DNA from: Cryoendolithus antarcticus
Taxonomy: Eukaryota; Ascomycota; Dothideomycetes; Cladosporiales; Cladosporiaceae
Assembly (NCBI GenBank): GCA_002077065.1
Contig: NAJO01000001.1
Location: forward strand, 930,001-994,000
DNA: 64,000 nt
Direction of reading: 5' to 3'
This document shows, one piece after another, positions 11,000 through 22,035 of this stretch. Within the stretch, counting starts at the first letter, position 1, and every line of letters begins with the position of its first letter. The notes under the pieces are model-generated. The model had not been told where the DNA came from, made no database searches, and was given only the letters and a program-made list of their open reading frames with translations. A program made the position numbers and the translations under genes.

Positions 11000-11511
11000 G
11001 GTGTTTCTGTTGAACGCTTTTGGTGTCGTATTTCGCCGGTGAAGGTGTGGGCGAACGGAATCACTTGATATCCGAGAGAATGAAGAAGCGGCGGGAGATA
11101 GATCCCAGCGGTGGAAATTCAAGGAGCTGTAGCCTGCAGTGTTGGAGTATAGATGACAGAGTACTTCGCATATTGGCGTCAGACTTGTTGGGTAGTGATG
11201 CAGTGTCGAAGCGGATGCAGTGAGGAGGAACTTAGTGGATCTGCAATTGAGCAAGTGCGTGTTTACGCCACAACAAGTCACGAGCTTGGCCTTAAGCGAG
11301 ATCACTTCATGGCTTCAACGACGAGATCAAGAAGCTGAACCACGAGAACGAAGCAGGTTGGGCATCATGGCCAACGATCGATCGATCAACGAGTGACTAC
11401 GTTTCAATACATCTATCTACTCCAGTGCCAGCGCCCGGTCCAACGATCAATGGTTGTGTCCGTTGTCCGACGCGCAGTCTTGAATATCGTGTATTTCCGC
11501 CTTCCCACACC
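11000..11511. other. Intergenic between two divergent gene candidates
   Basis: About 500 bp between the start of the intron-array gene and the plus-strand candidate at 11512. On the minus strand it is pyrimidine-rich near 11060-11100, as expected of a fungal promoter and leader. No other feature was found. Confidence 0.35.
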
Positions 11512-12635
11512 ATGAGCTCGGCAGTCTCCCAGTCGACCAAACGAAGGGTACTACGGAGCGCAATATGCTTCTCTACTGATCGATCACTATCAATAAAGAT
11601 TGTGTCTTTTCTTGGGCAAAGTCAGGCAAGTAGCAAAGCCCACGAGCAGAGTCGTCGATTGAATCATTCTCTTCCCACGCATGGCACCGATCTTACAGGA
11701 TGCCACGAAGGCAAGCCCTTCGTCACTTGCAGGCGTTGACTAAATTCGCTCTGGCCGGTCTCACTCCTGCAGCGACTTGCGATCAACCGTAAAGCTATCG
11801 CTGCTTCCGTCGGCGGCCTGGGTCGACACGACACGGGACAGACGGATGATCAACGACGGGTACGTGCGGAAAAGAACGGGCGATTGGACAGCAGCAGCAC
11901 AGGATTGACGAGGTAGAGTCAGATCAGGGCTGACTACTCACAGGACCATGACTTGTCTCGCGGGAACAGATCCCTTCGGCGCCAGTTATGCCGGATTGAG
12001 CAGTGCAGTCGTCAGATATTCCCAACAACGCATCGCCTTAGGCACGCTCGACTATCGATCAATGGAATACATGGCCTGGCGGGAGATTGTGTGCCTACTT
12101 GGGAACGTTCGTCTCCCGCATTGATTCAGATCGCCATTACTCTGCCGCAGTAAGTAACTCGGTGTCGCTACACCCTCGGAGGAGTAAGAGAGAACACGGC
12201 GGATGAACAACGGGTTCCACGCGACGGCACAACAGAAAAGATTAGTGACGGTTCAGCACTGCGGTGCCTCGGATTCATGAGCGTGGACGACAGCCAGCCA
12301 GTTGATGAGGAGCGCGCTCGGAGTTGCTGGAAACCATCCGCTGAGCGTCCGTGTTGCAGATGCTTGGTACGGGAACGATGGGCGAGACAATGTTGACTAC
12401 CGCTGGCTGATGGGCGCAATCGGCCGCCAGACATCCAGGCGTCCCTCCATCAATGCTGGGTCCACTGATGGGAAAGCTGCGGAGCCAGTTTCGACAGCGC
12501 ACGCTTGTGTGCCTTGTGCGAGTGTGGGCGGAGCACAACTCTTCATCTCAGCACCACCGAGATCAGACCACTTGCACCAGCGACCTTTGTCAGATTCTGC
12601 GGATGAGACTTAGAGCAGGATCATATGCAAGGTGA
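11512..12635 (+). CDS. Possible four-exon gene, unknown product
   Basis: Weak candidate built from splice motifs and phase: exons 11512-11625, 11773-11859, 11944-12149 and 12431-12635, giving about 203 residues ending at TGA 12633-12635. The first intron starts CAG|GCAAGT and ends after a GTTGACTAAAT branch and CTCCTGCAG. The second is 84 nt with GGGCTGAC before CACAG. The third is 281 nt, starts GTAAGT and ends after GGCTGAT and GCCAG. All four exons are open and join in phase. The product is basic, with no motif I recognise. The third intron contains GGATGAACAACGGG about 50 nt from its donor, which resembles the box in the minus-strand array. An alternative start at 11700 gives another plausible frame through the third exon, so the structure is not settled. 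Confidence 0.3.
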
Positions 12636-14047
12636 GTATAGTGCCAAGTAGTGTTAACTTCGCTGTCTGCCATGCAACGTGGAGTTGAAAACAAAGGTCG
12701 TCATTTGTGTTGACGAAGTGAGGTGAGATGAAGGATGCTGCGGGCGGAACGGCACACTCAAAATCCTGCCAAGGTCTCCACTCCAGCAATCAAATGCAGA
12801 CCTCACCTCTTATCGACGTCGCTGTTCTGGCCATCTGCGGGCAATGCAGACGATTTCTACACGACGTCAACCTCTCCTCAAGAGCGTGTTCAGCCATCAA
12901 GCGGTCGAGTGCTCGCACAGCTGTTCTGATTGATCGCCCCATTGTCGAAAACGAGTCCTCGATCGCCAAAGCCTTGCACATTTACCGCAATGCGAATAGC
13001 AAGGAGCTCGCAGCATCCACGGTTCTCAGGCTATCAATTCAATGGCAATCGCTCTGGTAGTATCAGCTGCTGCGTCTTGGCGGCACGGTCATGGGTTCGG
13101 AGAGAAGAATAGGAGTTGGAGCGTGCCAGAGCGGCGAGACAACGGGTTGATGGCAAAATTGGCAGGTTCGCGCGCCAGATGGGCATCACTTGCGCCTTCA
13201 TCCGCGATGTCGTCTTGAGGCTGTAGGGGAGGATGTCGCGCACGAGACGTATGGCACGTATATTAATCTACTCGTCTCAATGTCGTTGAATGCACAATGT
13301 TCCTTGCCCCCTGTCCTTGCAAAGCCACGGATTTCCTCTTTCCTACCCATAGGCATTGACGTAGCTAAGAAGACAAGCCGATTCATGTCCATGTCGGCTC
13401 CGCGATGTGGTCGCACCAAGGCGTGTATGCCGATGCGACGCCTATGTGGTCACATGCTAGGCCGGGTCGCACGAGCCCACTAGCTGCGCAAATTGCATCG
13501 ATAACAAAGCGATCAACAACATGTCGGGCGGTCGCTCGAAAGCGTAGCGTTGCAGGACCAATAGCAGTGATGACACACCACCGAACCTGCAAACTCGTTT
13601 TTCATACCTTATGTACGTAGAAGTTGGTACCTGTGTCACCACCTCTAGTCCCCGCTGCCAGATGAGGAAGAGGAGGAATGGGACTGGGGGTGCTAATGGT
13701 CTAACGGTATCATAAGCTAACGTGTGCCCGAAGGATCCTCCCGAACCACCGAACATGGGCCCAAGGCCATCTTTTTCGACCGAGTTCGTACCTCACATTT
13801 TGGTCATAAACAATATGCGTACCATCAGATAGATACCATCAAACGGGCACCAATGATACACCTGCAAGTATGAGAAATTTATGTTCCATTTGTGGCGAAT
13901 TATTTTTGTTTTGTGACCAGCGTAGAAGTCGGGCAAGTACGTCGACGATCGATACGCGTGATCTACACAGTCCATTCGACGCTTCAACGCGACCTTGTTC
14001 GCCCTCAAATGTGCTTTTGATCTCACACACCGAAACACAAAGAGCGG
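12636..14047. other. Gene-poor stretch without a supported gene
   Basis: About 1.4 kb. Open frames of 60-110 codons lie on both strands, for example 12734-12929 on plus and 13457-13756 on minus, but none has recognisable sequence or matching splice sites. A tRNA-like A-box near 13696 was considered and rejected. The stretch may be decayed or regulatory. Confidence 0.35.
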
Positions 14048-14705
14048 TTGTGCGCGCCGAGAACCACCACACAAGTACAATCGATCGAACGCGAGCATGT
14101 GCAACTTCCCTGTCCTGTGTGGCGCCACTGCTGGTTCTACTACGGTTGCCAGAACTTTGAGGTGTTCTTCCGCTGCCCTTGCGAATCGGGCATTACCCCG
14201 TGTCCCAACATAATCACGTCGGAGCCGGTGAGACTCGATGTTATGAAAGACGGTATCTGTTCAGAGTGCGCAGTGGATAGACTGACTTTTCCTCAAATTT
14301 TGACGGGATTCGACTGACAATACACAGAAAGGGACTAAAGGTGCCAGAAGCAATACCAGAACGCCCACCTACGCCCATAGGACAGCGATGGGTGCTAGAG
14401 GACACTGTGGACAATTGGAGCATCAACGAGGTGACAGAATTCGCCTACGACGGGCTTGGGGGAGCTATGAGGACATATGGTGCACAACGAGGATCGACCC
14501 TGCTGAGGAGGCCAGAGAGGCTATCAAAGAAGCGGTCGAGGTACTTGTGGCGGACGGAGCAGTAGTTCTGGATGTAGAGGCTACAGCTATGGAGTGCGAA
14601 ACGGCAGACATGGCAGTCGAGGACACTGCTGATGACGGAGGAGTCGCTGCGATCAACGAAGAGTACGAGAAGATGATGGCGGAGATCAAAGATACGGGGC
14701 TGTGA
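14048..14705 (+). CDS. Small cysteine-rich protein with acidic C-terminus, unknown
   Basis: Two exons, 14048-14272 and 14328-14705, with a 55-nt intron that starts GTGGAT and ends after CGACTGAC and CACAG. The join reads GICSECAKGTKGARS and gives 200 residues. The N-terminal half has ordered cysteines: CPVWRHCWFYYGC, then FRCPC, PCPN and GICSEC, a spacing that suggests a zinc-binding fold. After a basic linker comes a helix-forming acidic tail from about residue 130. No signal peptide is visible, so a nuclear or cytosolic role is more likely than secretion. This resembles the many small lineage-restricted fungal proteins, but I cannot name a family. The ATG at 14048 is chosen because it opens the frame carrying the cysteines; an upstream exon is possible. 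Confidence 0.5.
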
Positions 14706-16709
14706 GTATTGGAGTATGATACACAAGAGGACGCGGCCTACAAAGCCTCCGTATCCTCACTGTTCCACCGCAGTCACTGTACCGGGCGGTCACTGCACGG
14801 TAACCGTAAGGACCTGACGCAAACTACTTGGAACGCTACGCTGCTGTTCGATAACTTGCCATGTCAACAAAGCGATTGACCTTAATGCTTGGAATTCACA
14901 ATGAAGATCTCTTCTCTAGCGCCTTGCCAAACGGCAAAGACGACCAATGAAAGGGGGTTCGCGTCACAAGGCGGCAGTGTAAGGCCATGGACACGTGGTC
15001 ACAAAGGAACATGGACACGTGGTCACAAAGGAACCTGGAGCGTGGGAGCAAGGCACTCTCCAGAGTTGCATATCCTTAGACCCAATACAAAAATTGAGCC
15101 CGCTAACTTGCGGCACCCTGCCGAAAGTCAGGGCGCTCAGAAAGTGGACATGAAGAAGAAGAAGAAGGAAAAAGGAAAAATTGAGAAAGAGAATTACTTA
15201 AGTAGTCCACCGAGAGGGAGCCAAGACGCTAGCGTTAGCTTCTCGCTTGCCTGAGGAACAACAAGGCACACATAGCTGTGACGACGGTGATGCAGCTGCC
15301 AAGACGCCCCTCGAAGCGTCAGGATGTGCTCAAGGATTACTCAACTTCGTTGAGAGCACTTCAGCCGAATGATCGCCCATGATCGTCATATTGCTGCAGC
15401 GAGCTTCTTCAATCCGTTACATCAATCCCATCCTTCGTGGGACGCATCGATACAGAGAGCCCCAATCGATTGTGCGATTGTATAATTGCCACAGTACCTA
15501 CAGGATACTGTAGATCAGGCTGACCGCAGTGATAGAGTAGAGGCCTCGCGAAACATGCCACAGATCATCGGAGACGTATATCGACCGTCAATACCAGGAA
15601 CCGCCGGAGCCCAAGTGCTTGATTCAACACGACCGAAGGATAACCTGGAGTGCGGACTTGCGTTCGACATGGGTTGATCGGGTCATTCGTACGCGCTTCT
15701 TCCAAGTTTCGATAGTAAAACTGTCTCAAGGACGTTTGACAACACCTCGGTAAGACCAGCTCTCAACCGCCCTACAGAACACGACAATATGCTGACCAGC
15801 GGATGCGGACGTAGCTTTCGAGAAGCGAGATCATGTTCGCGGTATTAGGCATAATGATCAGTGCACTTCCTATTGTTGCACAGGACAAATCAAGAACGCA
15901 AAAAGAGAAGAACTTGGCTACGGGGTACGTGATGCGGAGATGAGAACTTCGGACGTACTGATCGTCGTGAATATACGCCCTCTTCAACAAGCCGATGACA
16001 CAATCAGCTATCGCTCATCCAGGTCCTCGACTCACTGCTTCAGGATAGAGCCGAGCGAAAGGTGAGGGTTCGTTTCGAACGCGTCGAGTGAGGACTTCTG
16101 TTCTACATGCCTGCAATTCTGCCGCGATCACCGGATGTCAAGACTCAGCTGTCCCCTAAATCAAGTTGAAACTCATATCAACCCTCCGAGAATGACGGCG
16201 ATGCGCTATAACATCGAAGCTGCTCGAGAACGCGTTCGGACAATGGCATTTGTCACGACGCGATGAGGCGCTGTACCAGATCTTCGACCGTCCGGATCGT
16301 GGGCAAACCTTGAGGTCATATCTTTCGCGATGTAAGCTGTTTTAATTTGGCACGATGCAATGTTCATCGAAGTGCTGGACGGATGAGTGACGATGCTGAT
16401 GAAGTGACGTCCAAAGAAGCGCAGCTTCACCGAAGTGAATGCCAAGGACGTCCGTGCACAAGGGGTCACTTCTCGCGCCGCATGCACGGTTTGCATGACT
16501 GCTGACCGCATGACCCTCTCGACTGACGATGAGTGAGCTCAGAAGAGAGTATCAAAGACTACCGATCATATGTATACTTCGTACAGGCGTCTCATCATAA
16601 CGCAGTCAGACTTGCAGCCGTCATCACCTTCCTAATGCTGTTCGTGTATCTTTTCTACCCAGCGTTTCCCCTTGAGCCGTTCCATACCTAATCTTGTGTT
16701 TGTCTTGTA
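14706..16709. other. Intergenic, about 2 kb, no supported gene
   Basis: It contains a perfect 24-bp tandem duplication (listed separately), an A/G-rich stretch near 15149-15200 and a few short open frames such as 15772-15990 on minus. None has splice context or a known motif. The last 100 bp are the 3' flank of the peptidase gene. Confidence 0.4.
14987..15034 (+). repeat. Perfect 24-bp tandem duplication
   Basis: Bases 14987-15010 and 15011-15034 are identical 24-mers, each starting ATGGACACGTGGTC and ending AAAGGAAC. There are only two copies. It looks like a recent slippage or small duplication in non-coding DNA. Confidence 0.9.
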
Positions 16710-19251
16710 TCAAATTGCCTTGATGCTCTCTCCGGCTTTTGCCACCGCATTTGCGCAGATTCCGATCCATCGCTTCACCTGCTTCTTCCGCTCTTCCGCA
16801 GTCCACTTCTCGTCTCCATACTCCAATGCTTCCCAGACGCCCGGGAATGTCGCACCAGCGTACCCAGTCCAGATACCTGGGGCAAAGACAATGTGCTTGA
16901 ACCAAGTCCTGCTGTCAAGCCCAGGCGCGTAAAGGAAGTCGCGCTCCAGCCGCTTGTATGCGGTATTGACAGCCTGGACGCTGGTATAGAGCTTGGAGCG
17001 CACATGCGTGGACGGAGGCGAGGTTCCCGCGGTCGCAGAGTCTACAAATGCAGCCCAAGAATCAAGAGCCTTAGCATGGTCTCGGAAGTTGGCGATGGCG
17101 CGCGTGAGGGGCGCAAGAATCTTGGCTGCTTCAACAGAGAGCTCTGCTTCCGTGACAGTAGAGCCGAGGAGCTCTTTGACACCGTCCTGCAGATGCCCAA
17201 GGTACCTCTCGAGCCCGGCAGCATAGTCGACTGCACTGAAACTTATGACCGGCTCCTCACTCAACTTCGCCGCCAACAGTGCGATGATCTTGGCGATTGT
17301 CTCGTGGTACAAGAACCCAGGGTCACCGTACTTGTCCATCCAGGCAAAAGAGTCGTAGTTCGAGTGGTAGTGGTACACTCCCTTCACTTCGCCACTACCA
17401 CCCGGCATATTGCCACCCGGCGAACCGGAGAACTCCACGTTGATGCTTGGAATGCCAGCGAAGTCTTGGAACGCAGTGAAGTCGCTACCACTGCCCATGG
17501 TACTAATATGCCCACTCCATAGGCTGCCGACCGTCTGACCTGCGATAGTCTGATTTGGGCTTGGGACCTGCAGCGCAACGTCCATGATGGCTTTATTGAG
17601 CAGCGGTGCCGCAGCCACAGCGAAGTCGGGGCCGATGGCACCGACGTCAACGTTGATATAAGCCACCGCGGCATCAGTGAGCCAAGGAATGTACTCCTCA
17701 ACCCATTCAGTGCTGCCGATGAGGCCGTATTCTTCTCCATCCCACGATGCGAAGACGATGGTTCGCTGTGGTTTCCAGCCTTTCGATAGAGCTACACCGA
17801 ACGATCGAATGACCTCGTTGAGCGAAGCAGAGCCAGAATTGGGATCTGCTGCTCCGCCAGCGATCCAAGCGTCGCGGTGATTGCCGATGATGACGACCTC
17901 GTTCGCGATACTACCGTTGATGACGCCGATAGTGTTCCAAAGCGGCGTAGTGACGTACTCCTGGGTGTTTACGAGGTTGATGGTCACCCCTGGCGGCGAG
18001 GGGCCGATGGAGTACGACACGTTCTTATACCCAAGCCCTCCGCTGTGCTCCGGCCAGATCGCTGTAGCGTTTGGTCCTAGATGATTGAGAGCGCGTAGGA
18101 ATGGCAGTGCTTCCGCGTAGGAGACGGGGAGCGAAGGGATCACCGGTATCTTCCCCTCGGTAGGCTGACGTGGGACACCTGGTTTCGATGGGTAGCCAAT
18201 GGTCGTAGGATCTCCAGGGCCAATGCCTGCAATAGTCAGTGACTGCAGTCACAAAGCCTTACCGCCGAGACTTACTCAAGTACTCCACGCTACCTCTCTG
18301 CACCGCGCTCGGATTTCTCGCTGGACCAGCAGGATACGGCTTGTATCCGTTCTCCTCGGTAATGTCACCATCATCACCGGGATCCGAGTAGATCACCACG
18401 CCGATCATGCCCAGGTCTTCTGCGCGTTTGACCTTCAATCCGCGGAAGATACCGCCATACTTGACGAAGGCAATCTTGCCCTCAAGCGCGATGCCAGCGG
18501 CGACAAGAGCCTGGAAGTCCGCGTACGTGCCATAATTCGCATACACATACTGTGCCGTGACGTTCCCACTCGCGGAGTAGCCATGAAACACTGGTATCCG
18601 ATCTTCTAGCCCGGTTGTTGGATCGTCTTCAAGAACGTCTTCCTCAAGCGTCGCTTCGAATGCAGCTTTACCTTCGTCCAGCAGCGCCAGGCGATGGCTG
18701 ATCGGGTAATTGATGTACACTTCGTAGTCCACCACATGACTTTTCACTCCCCACTCTTGCCAGCGATCACGAGTCCACTCTGCCTGGCTGAGATTCTTGC
18801 CAGCAAGATGCGGGCCGGCGGTGTAATACTGACTCCACTCGCGAGCTTTCGCGGCTGACGGTGTAGAGAGGAGTATGTCTTTCAGATCGGCATAGTCCAA
18901 TCCATTCCCTGCTGGCCATGCAGGATGGGGCAGGTAGTTGGTCGCAAATTCGATGGACGATTCTGGATCATCGCCGAAGAGGTCGCTCTCTCCTGCTAGC
19001 AGGACACACACAGCGACTATTGCGAGGGTAAGGAATGGGATGGTGATCAAGCCAATCGTGCACATGCGGCGCAGCTAGTATGGTGTTGGTGGTAGACATG
19101 ATACTGGTGGAGAAGCTACACTTACTCTGGCATTGGAGTAGCGCTCTCTTCGCTCGTCTACGGGCACATGCTGCAGCAGAGGCGTGTGCTCAGACGACAT
19201 CTCGGCCTTCTCGCTTCCGGCGGAGGGTTGCTGCTGTGCTGAACGTGCCAT
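16710..19251 (-). CDS. Membrane M28 metallopeptidase, glutamate carboxypeptidase II type
   Basis: Type II membrane zinc peptidase related to human GCPII and yeast Tre1/Tre2, which act in the endosome/vacuole system (family knowledge). Exons are 19251-19126, 19074-18276 and 18226-16710, with introns of 51 and 49 nt. The predicted length is 813 residues. A short cytosolic tail is followed by one membrane helix (TIPFLTLAIVAVCVLLAG), a protease-associated domain, and the M28 core: NHRDAW and AADPNSGSAS for zinc, DGEEYGLIGS with the catalytic Glu, and YHYHSNYDSF with the last His ligand. A dimerisation domain fills the C-terminus. The start at 19251 rather than the internal Met at 19065 is chosen because the first exon supplies a normal cytosolic tail and joins in phase (NAR|LRRMCT). 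All zinc ligands are present, so an active enzyme is likely. The substrate is unknown. Confidence 0.9.
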
Positions 19252-19859
19252 TGATGGGTATGAAGACCGGAGTGGAAAGCTCTACAGCGCTGTCTCTAAC
19301 AGCAGCTGTCGCGCAGGAGTGTCCCTCAACATAGCGCGCTAATATCGATACATACTACCCCGAATCGCATCACTGCTTACCCTCAAGGCGAAAAGACATC
19401 GAGATCTTGTGCCTTCCCAATTGGGACAAGCCTAGATGTGATCAGGCATCTCCGCGTTGACGACATAGCACAGTGACGGAAGCTGAGGTATGTATTCTGC
19501 TAATGGGCATGAAGGCACGCTTCTGGGCGAACAATCATTCACACTTGCGTTACATCAACGACGCATAGTAATCGTGACAGCAACGGGTCCTTGGTGTGTC
19601 ATAGCGAACGAGCATGTCCATCCCCCCACGGCACTCCCATCCTTAGACCTGCTATCTGTAGTGGACACAAAACAGTCTGAAGGACTTTAAGATAGCTGGG
19701 GGTATACATGTCGAGATTTGCGCCGCAAGACACGCCATATCCCACGTGAAGACTACACGCTGACGAAAACGTGCTGCATCCCGTATATCGCACTGTCATA
19801 TGGTAATAGTTCTACTTACGATCATTTCGCCTTGGCATCACGTCAGGCCACAGAGAGAC
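19252..19859. other. Intergenic: peptidase promoter and aminotransferase 3' flank
   Basis: About 600 bp between two minus-strand genes. Short open frames on both strands look random. No further feature was seen. Confidence 0.45.
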
Positions 19860-21236
19860 TCACACAGTCACGATCGACTTGCCTCGCTTCGCCAGAACCT
19901 CATCGAATGAATTGTCCAAGATACCGAGCGCTTCGTCAATCTCATCTGCAGTGACAGTGACCGGTGGCGCCAGACGAAAGACTCCGCCCATACCAGGCAA
20001 GTTCACGATATTGCAGGACAGACCATTTCGCATCGCAGTCTCACAGACACATTGCCCGAGATCGGTCCCGGGCGACTTGGTCACAGCATCGGCGATGATC
20101 TCAATTCCCTGTAGTAGACCTCTGCCTCGCACGTCGCCAATGCACCAGTACTTCTCTTGAAGCTTCAGTAGCCCTTTACGAAGCTGATCCCCTCGCTCTG
20201 CAGCTTTTCGACAGTAGTCGTCGCGGTTGACGATTTCCAACACTTTAGCTCCGACTGCAGCGGTCAAAGGGTCGTTGAGATGAGTGGTGAGCCATAGAAA
20301 GCCAGCCTCGGTGCAAGCTCTCTCGATCTCTGCCGTAGTAGTGACAGAAGCCAGCGGCAAGCCGCACCCGAGGGTCTTTGAAAGGGCAAGAACGTCAGGC
20401 ACGACCCCCTCCTCGTTCTCGAAGGCAAACATCTGCCCGGTGCGGCCAACTCCGGTCTGTGCCTCATCCATGATGAGTAGCATTCCACGCTTCTTGCACT
20501 CTTGAGCCATGCGGGTCAGGTAACCCTTCGGCGGCACAAGGATACCACCAGTCGAGAGTATGGGTTCCATGATGAAGGCAGCGAGGGATCCGACGCTCTG
20601 ACGATCAATCATTGACCACCCGAACTCAAGCTCAGTCTCCCAATCGTAGGATCCGTCCGCCTTCTTGAATGTAGAGCGATAGGCGTATGGTGCTGGGAAA
20701 GCAAGCTGACCCGGCATAGCAGGCCCGCCATTTCTTCTGCCAGCGGAGTAAGTAGCAGATCCGGAGCCTGAGGTCAGACCGTGATAGCTGGCTGAGAATG
20801 CCACAATCTCGAACTTGCCGGTGTAGTACTTGGCGATCTTGATGGCGGCCTCAGTACTTTCTGAGCCAGTATTGAGGAAGAAGGACTTCTCAAGAGGTGC
20901 TGGAAGGACCTGTGCAAGCCGTTCTGCCAGCTCAATGACAGGCTCGGTGACCATGCTGCTCAGGAGATGATCGAGCTGCGCGACTTGTTGATTGACGACC
21001 TTCACGATCTCGGGATGCGAGTGTCCAAGCAGTGAGCTCATCTGTCCAGATGTGAAGTCGAGAATCTGCCTGCCGGAGGCATCATAGAGCCTGGTCCCCA
21101 GAGCTTTGGTGATTATCACAGGGGAGGGTACAACGCCGGTGTGCATCAAGTGCTTGTTGGCTCGCGGCCAGAACGTATCAACCACATCTAGCTTAGCTGG
21201 CGGAGCTGTGGTCAGGGTGGTCGTGATTGTTGACAT
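19860..21236 (-). CDS. Class III aminotransferase, 2,2-dialkylglycine decarboxylase-like
   Basis: PLP enzyme of fold type I, subgroup II, 458 residues in one exon. The best match I recognise is the dialkylglycine decarboxylase branch, which decarboxylates amino acids such as 2-aminoisobutyrate and transaminates pyruvate; an omega-amino-acid transaminase is the alternative. Visible landmarks are NTGSESTEAAIKIAKYYTGK for phosphate binding, SASYHGLTSGSGSATYS, LLIMDEAQTGVGRTG with the PLP-ring Asp, LALSKTLGCGLPLAS with the Schiff-base Lys near residue 286, and TTHLNDPLTAAVG. The ATG at 21236 is the first ATG; the reading frame runs upstream only through non-ATG codons. It faces away from a Zn(II)2Cys6 regulator across an 800-bp shared promoter, a common layout for a specific regulator and its target in fungi. 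Confidence 0.87.
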   Translation of the reverse strand: MSTITTTLTTAPPAKLDVVDTFWPRANKHLMHTGVVPSPVIITKALGTRLYDASGRQILDFTSGQMSSLLGHSHPEIVKVVNQQVAQLDHLLSSMVTEPVIELAERLAQVLPAPLEKSFFLNTGSESTEAAIKIAKYYTGKFEIVAFSASYHGLTSGSGSATYSAGRRNGGPAMPGQLAFPAPYAYRSTFKKADGSYDWETELEFGWSMIDRQSVGSLAAFIMEPILSTGGILVPPKGYLTRMAQECKKRGMLLIMDEAQTGVGRTGQMFAFENEEGVVPDVLALSKTLGCGLPLASVTTTAEIERACTEAGFLWLTTHLNDPLTAAVGAKVLEIVNRDDYCRKAAERGDQLRKGLLKLQEKYWCIGDVRGRGLLQGIEIIADAVTKSPGTDLGQCVCETAMRNGLSCNIVNLPGMGGVFRLAPPVTVTADEIDEALGILDNSFDEVLAKRGKSIVTV

Positions 21237-22035
21237 TTTGATTATTCGCACGATACGGCAATGTAAATGGTCAAGAGAAGAGAATAACGAGTCAAAGATT
21301 GAGCCAGACTTATATACTTACCGTCGTTTGACACACCATCGGACGGCCAAGCACGGCCGTCGAAGCTATCAGGTCACTGGTCAAGTTCCTTCGCGGGACA
21401 GAGTCGAATCCGTGATGCGTAGAATACGCGTGCGTGAAGATCAGAGGGACGTTGGTGAGGGACTGATAGGAAAACTGAACAAGCTTCCCTACTTCGGCGG
21501 CTTTGCGGGAAACTGACTAGATGACCAATGGCCCACTGTTGAGACTCCGTTGTAGATTGTTAGGCAGGCGAAAACGCTGAGAATCTGAGAGATCTACCGT
21601 GGATCCACGCGTGGATGCGGATCCGGAAATTTGTAACGGCAAACTTGGCCCTATTCTTACCCGGCTATCTTTGCAGCACCACCATCACTTCATAGTCTGC
21701 TCATGCTCATACACAGCACGCAGTATCTGCGGATTACTACAGAAGACTCTTCCCAGAGCTCTCAGCACGAGTGTGGGCAGTCCTCTAGCCGGTCCGTTTC
21801 TCCACACAGTCTGGAATGCGCTTCCAACGCTATCATTGCAGCCACGACAGCGAGAGTCAAGCGTACCATATCAGTGAGGAATGCTAGACAAGACATGCTG
21901 CGGTTGAAGGGAGATCCCTCAAGTACTGATAGGTATTTTGCGGGTACAATCACCTACTGTCTCGCCGCTGTAGCCATCGCAACGGCCGCCGATAATACGG
22001 TCTCCAACTGATGGTGAAGGAGTCGAGGTCAGGCA
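21237..22035. promoter_or_regulatory. Divergent promoter between aminotransferase and regulator
   Basis: About 800 bp separate the two start codons, so both promoters must lie here. Zn(II)2Cys6 proteins usually bind CGG half-sites; CGG triplets occur, but I cannot single out an inverted or everted pair with confidence. No gene is supported inside. Confidence 0.5.

Noticed and set aside
13680..13760. tRNA-like A-box (TGGTCTAACGGTATCA) near 13696
   Set aside because: No matching acceptor stem, anticodon arm or T-loop (GTTCRANNC) follows at the right distance on either strand.
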